DNA from: Trochalopteron elliotii
Lineage: Eukaryota > Chordata > Aves > Passeriformes > Leiothrichidae
NCBI GenBank assembly: GCA_024734555.1
Contig: JANPWX010000108.1
Coordinates: 3,299,618-3,363,617 of the forward strand
Direction: 5' to 3'
DNA length: 64,000 bases
Shown: positions 14,966 to 28,731 of the stretch, piece after piece
How positions within the stretch are numbered: the stretch's first letter is position 1
How the letters are laid out: every line of letters begins with the position of its first letter
Program-made: the position numbers and the translations under genes
Notes under the pieces: generated by a model
Told to the model about the DNA's origin: nothing
The model's input: only the letters and a program-made list of their open reading frames with translations
The model's database searches: none

Positions 14966-15480
14966 TATAAGAATGAAATTTTAACAGTGATGATATTCAA
15001 ACTGGAGCCATTTACCTAGCACTTCAGTAGATTCTCAGTTGCTAAATCTAGACTGATGCACTTTGAAACCTGTCTGGAGGCATTCTTATGTCTGGTAACA
15101 CACTATAATCCTCCTTTGGTCTCTAATTCCATATTACATTCATATTCAATATCTGTGGTGTGTTTTGTCTATGTCTTTGTTCCCTTTGTTACCCCAAAAC
15201 CAGCTTCACCAAATTGCATCTCTGCAGTGATTCTACATGATCAGTGAGTTGACTACAGCCTTGGAGACAGGGTCTTCCCATGCCTGTACTATCATCCCAT
15301 GCCTGTATGCTTCAATGCTGCTTATGTTCCCGGTTTTGTGGTTTTAACCTAACACACAACTTGTCATCTATTACAAGTGGTGGCAACTTGGTATTTATTG
15401 GTCTACAAGGCTGCAGGTCCCTTTCTGGCTATTAATGTCTGATATTTTGAAAGTTTTTTATTAATGTGATAATCAAATAG

Positions 15481-15857
<377 letters not shown>

Positions 15858-16413
15858 TGTTGGGTTTAACCTGGCCAGTAGAGCTAAACATTACACAGAA
15901 AATTGTTCAATCCTCCCCCTGCAGTGGGATAGAGGAGAGAATTGGGGAAAAAAAAGTAAAATTTGTGGGCCGAGATAAAAAAATTTTAGTAGGACGGAAA
16001 TGGAAAGGGAGACAATAATGATAGAAGAATTAGAATATACAAAATCAGTGGGTCACAATGCCATTGCTCAGTATATATTGACCAATGCTCAGCCAGCTTC
16101 CAGTCTGCAGCCCATAACCAGCTTTCCCGTAGTTTATATAGTGACCATGTTGCCATATGGGATGGGATGGGATATCCCTTTGGTTGTTTGGGATCCCCTG
16201 TCCTGGCTGCTTCCCCTCACAACGTCTTGTGATCCCTCAGCTTGGTCACTGATGGGGTGAGAGGCAGGAAAGGCCCTGATTCAGTGCAAGTACTGCTCAG
16301 CACCAACTGAAACATCAAGCTATTATCAACATCATTCTCATCTTAAATCCAAAATATAGCACTGTGCCACCTACTAGGAAAAAATTAGTTTTATCCCAGC
16401 CCAAACCAGGACA
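15858..16413 (-). mobile_element. ERV solo LTR, antisense (relative of family A)
   Basis: 556 bp. On the plus strand it begins 'tgttgggtttaacctggcc' and ends 'agcccaaaccaggaca', so both ends are TG...CA. The ends resemble the LTRs at 6072 and 47507 but the middle differs ('gggccgagataaaaa', 'aggacggaaatggaaaggga'), so it is a related subfamily. The flanks aattc and gattc match in 4 of 5 positions. The left flank is the CR1 tail, so the LTR seems to have landed in or beside a pre-existing CR1. Confidence 0.85.
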
Positions 16414-19400
16414 GATTCCATCATATTTGTTATTATATTAGCAGTCTTCCTTTCCTTCTGAGAAACACAAAGCAGTTAATCTCCATATGTATAGATTTAA
16501 AAAATTGTGTTTTCTGGGTGTAGTAGTCTTCCTGTAGTCCTTCTGTAGTGAAAACCATCTTTCCTTGTGATAGGTATTCTATTTCTCCTGTCAAGGGAAC
16601 GCAGAGAAATTTTACCGATGCACCATGATGATTACACAGCACAGCATATGGCTTAACAGTACTCTGTCCTTACAGGAAGAGGGTTCATGTCCGTGGCCAT
16701 GAATATTAGCCCAAGAATTTATATAAAATATGTCTACACGTGATTTATATTTTCGGATTATGAAAGTGGTTGTTCTTGATTTGTACAGGAATGCTTGTTT
16801 TACACAGGGTTATAAAACCTGTCTGCATTGACAAAATAAGTGTTTGCCTTTTGGGTAGAAATAATGGATATTTATGGGCATTACTTTAATTCAGAACAGA
16901 ACATTGAAAATCAGTGGAAATTGGAACTAATGTATTTATTGAAGCACACTATTCTGAATGAAAATAGTGCAATTTCTTTAATAGCGGATTAGACTGAGTG
17001 TACATGGATTGGTTCCAGTGACAATTTATTTGTTTCTGTCATTCCAGTTTGGTTATCCAATGTATCTATTTTAGTGAAAGTGCATTGGTTGGAACAATTA
17101 AATAACAATGAATAAGGCAGCCTCAAGGGTCATGTATTTAGCGAACAAAATGGCTAAACAACAATTTGTAATTATCAAGCTGAACTTGATGTATGGGAAG
17201 CTGGCCATCCAGTGTGAGACAAAAAATGCCTACCCACAGGGAATAATGTAACACCATGCTTTCTATTTTGGAAAACATGCTTAGAAAAGCAGCCACTAGA
17301 ATTAGATATGCAGTATCATTCGTTAAATGCTGAAGAAAAAGAAATAAAATACAACTTAACCTTTCCTAATTAAGTCAGGTCTGTAAATCAAGTGATATTG
17401 CCTCCATATTCTATTCTCAATTCCCATGAACAACTTCTGAAAAAAACTGCAGGTTTTAAATCACCATGGAATTTTGTTTTAGAATTATTTTATTATTTAT
17501 GTAAAATGTCAATTGAAACTCCTGAAAGAATAATTGTAGTATGATCAAAATAAGACAGAATTGCAATCGTCTTCACATTTTAACCAGATAAATTGATATA
17601 AGTACCTGAGAAATATCCACTTGCAATGAAAAATGGCCAATTTAAATCAATGCATTAGTAAAGTTTTGGATTATTTGAGCATTTTAATCTGCTGCCATTT
17701 AACCTTCAATAAGGACTTCTAGGATGTAGAGTTTTAACAGGTATATGTAAATACTAAATACATGTTGGAAGAGTGAGAAAATATTTTCTCCAACAAATTA
17801 TACAGTGTTTTTACAAACAGAAAATGTCTTTACTGGTCTTCTATTTTATGACTTAAGTACTGGAAAAAGAGAAGAGCTGTTAGCAACAATAGGAGTGTTC
17901 CAGCAACATTGAATTGAAATGTTTTCAATATTTTTTATTTGATAGCCAGAAGCATGAGTCCTTCATTATTTTTTTAATGTATTCATATTCACCTTGTTAT
18001 ATTTGTTTCAGAAGTGTAAAATTTACAGTATGTAGTGTTCTTTTGTAGTGTTATAGTAAAGCATCTCTTATTAGATTGAAAGTCATTGAAAATGTAGTAC
18101 TCAAAATTGTGATTGATGGTATGAAATGGTGGCATCCCTCTGAAGATGTGTGTCTTCCTAGCAAAGTCTGGGAGTTCTCAAATTTTCTTCCCTGAAGAAA
18201 GATCACTGAATCAGTTTTCAATAAGACAATTACAATTATTTTCAAAACATGACTGAAGACATGCCATATAACATATGAGATTGTATGAAGTCTGCAATAC
18301 CAGAATTTGCTAAAATAAATTATTAGGATCTTATCCTTAAAGAAGAGCAAACCTTAAATAGCCAGGACTGTTGCTGTGAATTTTTTCAGTTACAAATACA
18401 GAGAGGACAAGCATTATAACAATAATGGTGACACTAGAGGCTAAACTTTGAGTTTGTACATTAAAGTGCTTTCTACACTGAAACAGACAAAACCTAAAAT
18501 CATTTTGAAACTAAGTGCTTTATAAGAGGGCACAGTATGGGTTTTGGAACAAATAGACCTCCTTCTTTTGCTAATGCCACTAAATTGCATGTTTTCACAT
18601 GATTTCCTGATGAAAATCAATAGGCACAAGCTCACTGTTGCCATAGCTACTAATTTCACCCTTCTTTTGGCCATTACAGCTTGCCAAATGGACTGGCTTT
18701 CTCTCTAATACTAAGTACAAAAATATAGATGTTTGCTTTACTGTTTTTAACCATCTGCCATCTCTTATTTTTGCACATCTTCTTGGGCTGCACATATTGA
18801 GCCATGAGGAAGGACAGGAGTAGCTGGGTCCCCTAAGGAAGGCATAGATGTAAGGTGGCTGCTGAGAAAGTTCACTGTATGGAGAACAGAACACATTGTT
18901 AGTGTCTCTGACTTGAATGCCCTGGTTTCTTTTGGAGTTTGTGGCTGTGTGCTGACTGCTCTGTCTCAATTTACAAAGTTGGGAATGCTGCCCTTCTTTT
19001 AAATGGGTCAACACAAGATGAAAGCCAGGCCCAACTGATTGCAACAATTCCCCAGTTTTCACAAAACCAAGTGTCTGCTCCTAGCCTTGACCTTGGAAAA
19101 AGTTCATGATGTGAAATATTAGTTCAACCTGAGCAACATCCATTAAAAAGATGAATAATGCAGTCTTAATTCTCTGATGCAGTTAAAATCTCAGTATCAC
19201 TGCCACATTTTTAAAGGATGGCTGCTCTTCTTTCAGGGCACTACTGAGCCCTCATGACTGTGTCAGGAGGAAAACATACATTTCTGCTTGTAGAACAGTT
19301 TGCAAGGATGTTACAGCAATGTCCTAAATCCCATTAACTTAATTTGCAGAAGCAATCCCTATGGTTGTAGAACTGCTTCTATGAATTAGGTCAGTGGAAT

Positions 19401-22400
19401 TTAGTCCCTAAAATTTTGTGGACAAGCACTAGTTAAAAGACAAGTACATCATAATCGTAAGTAGTAATTTGTGTGGCACCACCCCTGTAACAGTTGGACA
19501 AGATGTGAGAACTGGCTCTTTGGCTCACATAGTCTATCAAACCTTTGCCAGTCTTACACTATAAATATAAAGGTAGTTTGACTTCCATCATCAAAACAGC
19601 TCATTAAGTAATAGGGCATAAATACTCAGAGAAATTGACAGTCTTTTCTATAACATAAATTAATTCAGAAAATCACCATTTGCATAAATTTCTGTCTCGT
19701 CTTCACAGATGTTGATTCTGTCAGCTAGTTGCATTTCAAATTAATTTTAAAATAAACAGTGGGAGGTACACCTTTCAGCTAAAAATAACTTGCTCCTAAG
19801 AAGATTGCTTGGTGCAAAGCACATATTCATTGTGCACTGCCTTATTTACTTAAAACTAATGTTTTGCATTATACTAGATTTAATGTCATAATAAAATGGT
19901 TAAATTATATTGAATGGCAATTTTATAAAATTATATGCTTTATGGACAGTGGGTTTGGATGGAAGATTAGATTTTTTGATATTAAAAGAATATCTTCTCT
20001 ACATTAATCTGTTATTAATTGTATTAATGAGGAGTCTACAACAGAGTACTGAAGGTATTTTTATACCTTGCAGAATTAAGCAAATTTTTTTTTTTTTTTG
20101 AAAAGCAGTAAGCTGTGGTATTTGTGATTCAGAAGAAAGGATACTGCACTTGTTCAGTTAACCAGTCCCTCAGGTGTTTTTAAAGCCAGCAGTGGGGTGT
20201 ATTACTTAATGTAGTGCCCACTTTATGCTTCAGCAAGGAGTGCCATACCAGTCAGGTACAATGGCCACTGGCTCTGAGTGCAGGCAAATGACAGCTGCCT
20301 GGTTTAGCTTCAGCTCCATATTACAAAGGGAACCTGAGACCTGAGAAGCAGTGCTGAGCACTGATCGGGTCCTTGTCTTCTTTACCCTAAAGCACACCTG
20401 GCAGATCTAAAGGAGGCTGAATTTTCTGTTTGTTTCATGCATGCTCAGCTGGCTACAGATGGCCTTTCCTAGAGAAAGATCCCAAATTTTTCTTTCTCTG
20501 CATGTCTTGCATTAAAAAAAATATTTTTTTACAAGGTAAAGAACTAATAATAAGAGTTTGACATTTTGCACAGTGCACGTGGCTGGGGGGAGCACTCATT
20601 TGAAGGGAGGATGCGGGTGCAGGTTGGCAATGTGCTGGTTAAGGCCAAGATTACTGGCAGAAACATAAAGCAGAGGGCACTGTGCAAATTTCAGCCCTCG
20701 TGCTTGGCCTCTTCAAATACACGGCATACCAAAGACTTTAACCACCCCAAAGAATTTGCAGAAAAGTAGTTGCCAGCGTTTTCTCTCCTGTTTCTATTTC
20801 ATCTAGCCTTTGTCCTCTGCGCGTTCAAAGAAAGCCTGGGACTTTACATTTGGTCAGGATGTTTCTGGTGTAGAAATTGAAGTCTGATGTTTGATTTCTC
20901 TCTGAATGTGTGTGATTGCTCATTTGGATGCCATGATTTGCTCCATGTTCATCTCAGCCTCAGTTCTTGTAATTTGGACTTGTAGCTTTAAGCATCTCTG
21001 AAAGTTTGATTAGTGTGAGTTAATTCTGAAAAGCAACTGTAAAAATAACTCTCAAACTTCTTTGTCTTAACCGAGTAGGGTGTTTGTGCTTTTGTCTGCT
21101 TCAGAGTGCTATGGAACACAGCAGCAATAAGAAACAAGTTGGACTTTGATGAGGAGCTTTTTTGTGTGAGTCAGCAGGCAAATTACTTATGAAACCCTCA
21201 GCAGCTAAATGTTTGTGAACCCTGTAACAGAGTAAAAATTCACAGTTCTTCCTCCAAATATGACCTAGAGACAACATGATTCAGTTTTCGCACTTTAAAA
21301 TATGTATTATTTAATCAACAGAGGAGAAAAAGCTTTAGTGGTAGGATCCTTTTCTGTGGTCAGTGAAGGAATGGACAGGCAGTATCAGTGGTCTTCTAAT
21401 ACTGTTTAGTTGTCAACTTCTTTTGTGCTTCCAGCGAACTTTCTCCAAGGCAAGCCCTGCATACAGATATGGAAATTGTCCTCTCACATTGGGCACTCCA
21501 AAAAGGCAGTGTCTTTTATACAGTGCCTGCATAACAAGTTGCACTGGATTAGATTGTCCCTACCTTACCCAGCCCTGTTACACCATCTCAGCATGCTTTG
21601 TAACTGCAGGCCCTCCTGTCAAATTTTAAGCAGATAGCCCTTGATATAACTTGATTTCATGATACAGGAACAGCATGTAGCAAGTCATGCCACACCCTCC
21701 TTGTTATTTCAGATAGTTTTGAACCAGCTTCTTGTCACCAAATATTAATGGCTATTAGCCATAGGGATCTCACATAGGGCCAAAACAAAGTGCTGTGTGT
21801 ATGCACATGGACAGTCTTCTCTAAAGTAAATTTGCTTTAACTGCAGGTCAGAAGTCACAATCTGGAGTGGACTCCCCTAAGTGTGGGGATATAACTTTAA
21901 TGGTTCTATTTGCATTGAAAGAAACATCTTAGAGAAATTGTTTTGTTTGAAAAACTTTATTATAAACTTGAAAAAGAGCCCAGGCAAAGTATTTTCCTGT
22001 GGTTTATAATAATAATATAAACTTGAAGTCTCCCATACAGTTATTTTTGCCAGCAGCTTTAAAAATTAATTAGAACCATGTCATTGTTTCCCAAGCACAT
22101 AAGTTTGTATAACTACATGTTTTTCGCTTTTCCAGTGCAGGTTTTGGCTTAGGGTAAATTGATGAGAAGGGCTGTCTGGATACTGTTTTCTCACAGGTTT
22201 GATGAGAAGAATCCTTTTCTCTTTGTGTCATCACAATTAATGTGTTAATCTGCTGCTGCTGGGCACACTGAGCACAGATCTAATACATCCTTGTTACATC
22301 CTTGTTAACATTTTGAATTTTAGGAATCCAGTTAGCTGTAAGCTGCATTGTTGTTTTCAGTGTTTAACACTTTTGTTATGCGTAACCTTCGATAAGATAC

Positions 22401-23284
22401 CAGCTTTGATCCTTGCTGTCTGGAAAGAGAATACTCAAAGTCATGCAAAAGCAAAAGAAGCTTGTGCAATAGTTTGGCCTCATTGAGGCAGTTGAGACTG
22501 TCAAGATATTTCACTTTGATACCACACTCAAACTTCTGTTTCCTAGGCAGTGTGCATTCCTCAGTGTGTGTGTAGGATGCACATCTTGCAGTTACACATT
22601 GCTCAAGCTGAGCTCAGTTCTGGTTGGTGCTGCAGGCCCCAGCTGGGGTTTCAAAGGTGTCTGGGTTTTAGGCTTATCCAATTTCATATGTTCCTATTGC
22701 TAAATCAATAAATTGTTTGAAACATTGTCATTATTTCCTCTATTTTTGACATGTGTACCTGGTCTCAAGGAATTGGAAAATGTTACAGGAGTAGTTCCAC
22801 AAAAAAATGCTATTTACAAAATATAGAGGAAAAGTCTGACTGGCTGAATCAAGTGCAAGTAGAGAGACCTTGACTTATTTTGGTTCGTTTCATCTGTGGA
22901 GTGCCTCAAATGCTTCTGCTATTAAGATAACATAATTTATAGTCACGTTGAATTATAATGCTTTATTATAGGTATATTTAGGGAGAGGAAACATGGAAGA
23001 AAAAGCATAATCCAAAAATCCCAATACAGTATAATACTCAAAACAATAGTCTCTGTTGCTCAGGATATTTATCCTATTTTTTCAGCCATGAAAGGAACCA
23101 AAAGGTTCTTTGTATGGGCTAATGAAGCTAGGACTGTGTTACAAATTGAAGATTACAGTTCTGTCAAGTTCAAGATATTTATTTCTGCTTTAGCTCATGA
23201 GTAGCCCTTTATTTGGCTTTAAGAGTTAAGTGCATTTGTTAAGGTTTAAAAAAGCAAACCAAAACAGGTGTGCATCTCTGTTAA

Positions 23285-23551
<267 letters not shown>

Positions 23552-26033
23552 TAGCTCTTCTATTACTTATTATTCTCAGTTAGTTAAAACTAATTGTGAT
23601 GCTCGTTTTTAGCATAGGCAGCTTTTAGCATGGGTGTGGTAGAATAAATTTACCCTTCAGCCATGTGACACAAGGTGGTGGACTTTGCTCTGGTGTGAGG
23701 TGTTGTTCTTCTTAGGTCCAAATCATGCTGCCAGACTAACAATATAATTGTTATCTGTCTTGTATCTTCACAGTTCTAATGATTTCAGAGTTAAGTGATT
23801 TTATTTATCATGTAAAACTGATCTCCTCAGCTTTCATTGCATTCTCTTTGCAACAGCAATTAAAGTAAGAAGTGTAAAACCTTAACTAGTCATCCCTACT
23901 GACTTGTTGCCTGATATAAAATCGATGCTTGGGAAATATATTATATAGTATATCAACCAATAAATGATGAGAACTGATACAACAGTTCCTGCATATAAAC
24001 AGAAATGTGGATTAAATAAAAAAAAAAACCACCCAATAGTTTTCTTCTGTATGCATTTCACATGGGATTATTACATTCTTTTACAGAGAAAATGGGAATG
24101 AAAACATCTCTTTGGTTATCCTGTATCAATAAGGGCTTGTTACTTTATTTGAATACCAACACAGAGAAAATACCACAATTAGGAAAATGACCATTTTATG
24201 CACCCTTAATTCACTCCTACTATTGCTCGTTTTGTATTTTCCTTTCACTGCAGGTTCTGATGCACTTAATCTTATTTTCACTTTTTTTTCATTCCATTTT
24301 CTTTCTTTGCTCACATGTCTACTTACATAAGGTATTAGCTGTATTCATGCAATCTCCACCAGCTTCTATCTACTTCTTTTACTTTACAATATATCCCATT
24401 TCCTTTCTAAAGACTGAATAATTGAACTACAATTGTGGGTGCAATGAATTCCTTCACATGGATTGAAAACCAGACCACTTTATAAATGGCAAAAAGGTGC
24501 ATTTCATGCTCTTAGAGCTACTCAATCGCATCTAAGTATAAGCCAAACAAATGTATGTATCAGAACATATATACGACATGTAATTTGCTCACAAGGGTCA
24601 GAAAATATAACTTTTCATGCTGGAGTGATCTTTTAAATTCCTTGGGGATTGAGGTTATAAAGAAAAAGGGAAGTGAGTTTTTGGTCATAGACTTCAAAAC
24701 AGTTAGTGGTAAGAGAATCTTATTGATGTTTTTTTGATTCTTCATCAAGAACATTTTCTAATCAGGAATCCATTTTTACTTCTTACGTGAGTATTAAGCA
24801 AGTCCATAAAGTAAAATAGTGTCAAGTGACCTCTCTGCTACAAATTCACTTCTTAATTGAGAAATAATTTAGCTGTAAAAGCAATTTTAGTATTCTGTTT
24901 TATGTTTCCTATTTTGAAAGAGTCATCTGGGACTTCTCTATTTGTTTACTGAAAGCACTGATTTTGCTAGGACTGAAGTCACTTTTCAGTACACCATACT
25001 CAGTCCTTTTGCAGGAAATTTCCATTTAAATACACAGTCTTTGCTCTGCTCCATAAGGGTACACTTTTCTTCTCATTCACCTATGCAAATTCTACATGAA
25101 TGAAGAAACCCTACAAAGACAACTTTGCAGAATTATCTGGGCTTACAAAGTTGTGGTTTCAATTCTAAGATCTTCCTCAGACCTCGAAGGGGAAAACTAT
25201 GTAGGACAGAGTTGCCTGTAGGCAAAAGAAATTTAAAAGAAAACAACATGGAACTGGTAAGAGAGCGTGAAAATGGCTGGGCTGCTACTAAAACCAAAAA
25301 GAAGCATTCTAAGAATAAACAGCCATCAGTGAATAACAAAGTAAAGTCAAATGAAGAAATTACTTTCACCAACCAGAAAAGGGGGGACAATTAGAATTGA
25401 GAATGATAATTGCAGGCATTTGGCATGGCAGACTGTAGAGACTTGGAAAGAAATTAATAGGTTTTGCATAAGAAGGCAGAGAAAAACTGAAGCTCAAAAA
25501 AGACTCACTCTCTTGGAAACAAGGACTGTTATTAGTTGAGATGGTGGCAGGGGAAGTTAAACAAATAATAAGTTTGTGTTTAACTTTTCTTTTGTGGTAC
25601 ATTGCCTTTGGTTCTTGTTGGAAAAAAGCAAAAAGAGAGTTAATGAAAGTCTTGCCTTGATATTTATCAGTGCATGAATCAGCAAGACTGTTAGGGGTGA
25701 TATATTTATTGAGTTCTATACTTCTTTTTAGCATAGAACTGAACTTCCTTAACTGATATGCTTTGAGCAGCACGTACTGAGTATCATAGAATGAACTGGA
25801 TATCTGAAGAAGGAAAATACCATACTGTAAAATCTTAACAGGATTATAGCAAAATTCTTCATTAGCATAATCTTTGATTAGGGATCAAAGTAGTTTTCCT
25901 AAATGTTTGTTGGTCAAAAGGAATGACAAAAGTCAGAGGGTCCACAAACAAGCAGAAAGTTCCAGTTAGCATGGAAATTAATATGTTAGTCCCTGACCTA
26001 CTATATAAGCACATGACAGTGGGTTTTGGATAA

Positions 26034-26802
26034 TGAAATAAGGTGAAAGGATAGAGAGACATTAAAGAGGTATAGATGAATTAAAGAAAGAAAGAGAGAC
26101 AGAAAAAGAGATCGCTAGTGCTGCTTCCACTGTTCATCCAGCTGGGGGGATGCTGAGCCTGCTTTCAGCATCAATCCAGTAGCATCAATCTATCTCATGC
26201 AATGTGCAGGATCGTGGGAATGATTATCCAGCTAGTAAGTGTTGATCCATCCATGTCAGTATGGCTAGTGGGGTGTTCAGGGTACTGCTGCCTGGGCTTG
26301 GGGAGGACCCTTTTTATAGACAGGTTTCTTTCTTTCTATGCTAATTAATTATCATGCACAGTCTGTTCTTTCAGGCTTTTCTGGAAATGGGTTAGAGGGC
26401 TTTGGGGATCTTTGGTGGTGTCAATCCCACCCTTTAGTCCATGCCTATGCCATGGCCACATCCATGTCAAGTCACTCTTGCACTTGTGCTGTACTGTGTT
26501 TTATTTTAGCTGATGGAAAAGTGCTGCCCTGTCTCTGCCTCACACCTGTTCTCCATCAAAACCTTGTTCTTTCTCATGGCATTTTAATACCTATAGTTAC
26601 TGACTATTACCAACGATTTTTGCCTCTCATTACTAATAGTCCTTGGCTGGCTCCACAGCCATCCAGTCATCAGGGTGTGAGACACACACATTCACCCCTT
26701 CTTCTGGGAATTGAGAGCTCAACCAGATCTCACTTTGGATCACTGTTTATAGGATCATTAGAGAGTGGGCTTAAGTCATAGTAATTCTCCATCTGGGCCA
26801 CA
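26034..26802 (-). mobile_element. Probable ERV LTR, antisense; boundaries uncertain
   Basis: Locally more GC-rich than its surroundings. In reverse it has a TATA-like 'tctataaaaagggtcctccc' (26302-26321 on the plus strand) followed by blocks I recall from avian LTRs, such as 'ggatcgtgggaatgattatc' and 'ctgcttccactgttcatcca' on the plus strand. A right end at 26802 would start the LTR with tgtggcc. The left end is placed near 26034 by the purine-rich edge. I found no target duplication. The 147-codon frame inside (26338-26781) looks fortuitous. Confidence 0.5.
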
Positions 26803-28257
26803 ATTTGAGTCAGTAACTTTCTTTGAAGGTTCAACAACAGAAATACTATTCCTCTTGGCTGTTTTGCAGGCAAGAAAAATATATTTCCCAGGCTTTTAAC
26901 TTAAAATCAGGTGCTCATTAGACACCTATTAATTCATGGGAACAGTCAGTGTTTCTGATAAGCTCAAGAGGGGCTTAATCTGAGTGCAATTCATCAAGGC
27001 CAAGGCCTAATGAGCATTTCTCAGATCATAGTGTGGTCTAAGTGGGATGAGGGGGTGCACCATGACAGGCTATCCTGAAACTGAAGTCGACTTCTCTGGA
27101 CCTCTACATTGTGCTAGGTGTTATGTATTTTTCCAGAATTCTGTCTTGCATTGCTGTTCTGAATGCCATCTTTGCTTCCACTGTTCATAGTCGTTAGATC
27201 ACTGAATATTATATGATGTATTGTTTATGTGGCACATACAATATCACTTTGAATAGCTGCAGGAAATTCTATGTGTTGCTAAAACCAGCTTCTTTTTTCT
27301 GATTTTTTTTTTCTGAGCACTGACATTTTTTTAATTTATAAGCCAGTCCTTCCTATGTCTTCTTTACCTGTATAGTTCATGGAGTGAAAGGAAATCCTGC
27401 CTTGGAATAAGGTCTACTCAACTTTGATGCAGTTTGAGTTCCAAACTCCTTGCCTGGTATATTAAGCCACTGGTGTATCAAGCCATACTTCTGTTTGGTG
27501 GGGAATAAATTTCTAGCGTGACAGGCAAAGTTACACTTCATTTATAAGTGGAAGGATATGTTTACTCTGGTTGTCACTCAGTAGTCCAAGACCACAGTAA
27601 CTTCTAGGCCTGTAATTCTTTTTTAAAAAAGGGTTAGGATACCTTCTGGTACCTCTCTGGTATATCAGAAATTTGTGCTTGCCTATAGAAGCTCAGTGTG
27701 TTTGAGGATGTTTGCATCAAACTTCAGAGACTAAAACCTTGGCAGTTGCTGGCAGCTGTTGACTTACGTATGTGTACATATTTAGCGCCTTAGATAGAAG
27801 TTGTCTGATAACATATGCTGAACAGTGGTATCCTCCCTTACCTACCATACTCCTGATTCTGTCTGCTTCTCAGCTATAACAGTCACATTTTCAGCTTCTT
27901 TGGCCTCTGGTCAGCATCTGTATGCAAGGGAAATGTAATATTCTGATACTGATACACACTTTTATTACTCCCTGGGATTCTTTCTCCTAGAAATTTATCT
28001 AAACAATATTTAATGTAGAGTGAATGGGGGCACTTGATATCCTCTTCTGCGACATGAGTTTCCTATACATGTGATGCATGCAAATAATGAAGCAGCTTAC
28101 TTTTCTTCCAATGTGGAGTTAGCTACTTTTCCCAGAGGCACTTTAAGCATAAAGGAAGTCCATAAAATAAGTGACTGTCAGTTGACTAAAAAGTCACACC
28201 ATAGTTGAAAACCACCTTAGCTTTACAAAATGTTTTAGGATTTTGCTTTACATTTCT

Positions 28258-28314
28258 TTTATTATTATTGTTGTTAGTGCTATGATTATTGTTGTTGTTG
28301 TTTTTTGTTATTAT
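28258..28314. repeat. ATT/GTT trinucleotide-rich microsatellite
   Basis: Imperfect runs of TTA/TTG trinucleotides: attattattgttgtt, then attattgttgttgttg, then gttattatt. Confidence 0.75.
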
Positions 28315-28632
28315 TTCTGATTAATTTAATTTTGTCTTCATGCAAAGTACATTTTAATGAGTATATTGTTAAAAATATATAATGCATTGGTCATGTAACC
28401 TAGAATTCAGCATTTTTAAACTTATGCTAATTGTATGGTAAGATAAAAAACAATTTACTACTTGCAAAATGGCTAGCAGATGTATAGTAGCAGGTGATAT
28501 TAGTTCAACAGATGTCAAAGGCAAGAATCCCATGTTCATTAGGGATGGGGTTTCATTTTTCCATGTTATTTAACAATACTTCTTAAGAAAAATAAGATAC
28601 GCTTTAACAAAACACTTAAAATTGTTTTGTAG

Positions 28633-28731
<99 letters not shown>

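Noticed and set aside
25133..25773. Overlapping open frames on both strands
   Set aside because: Biased A-rich composition gives long frames on both strands by chance; no conserved motif is seen.
26338..26781. 147-codon plus-strand open frame
   Set aside because: It lies in a probable LTR, has low-information composition, no recognisable domain and no splice or promoter context.
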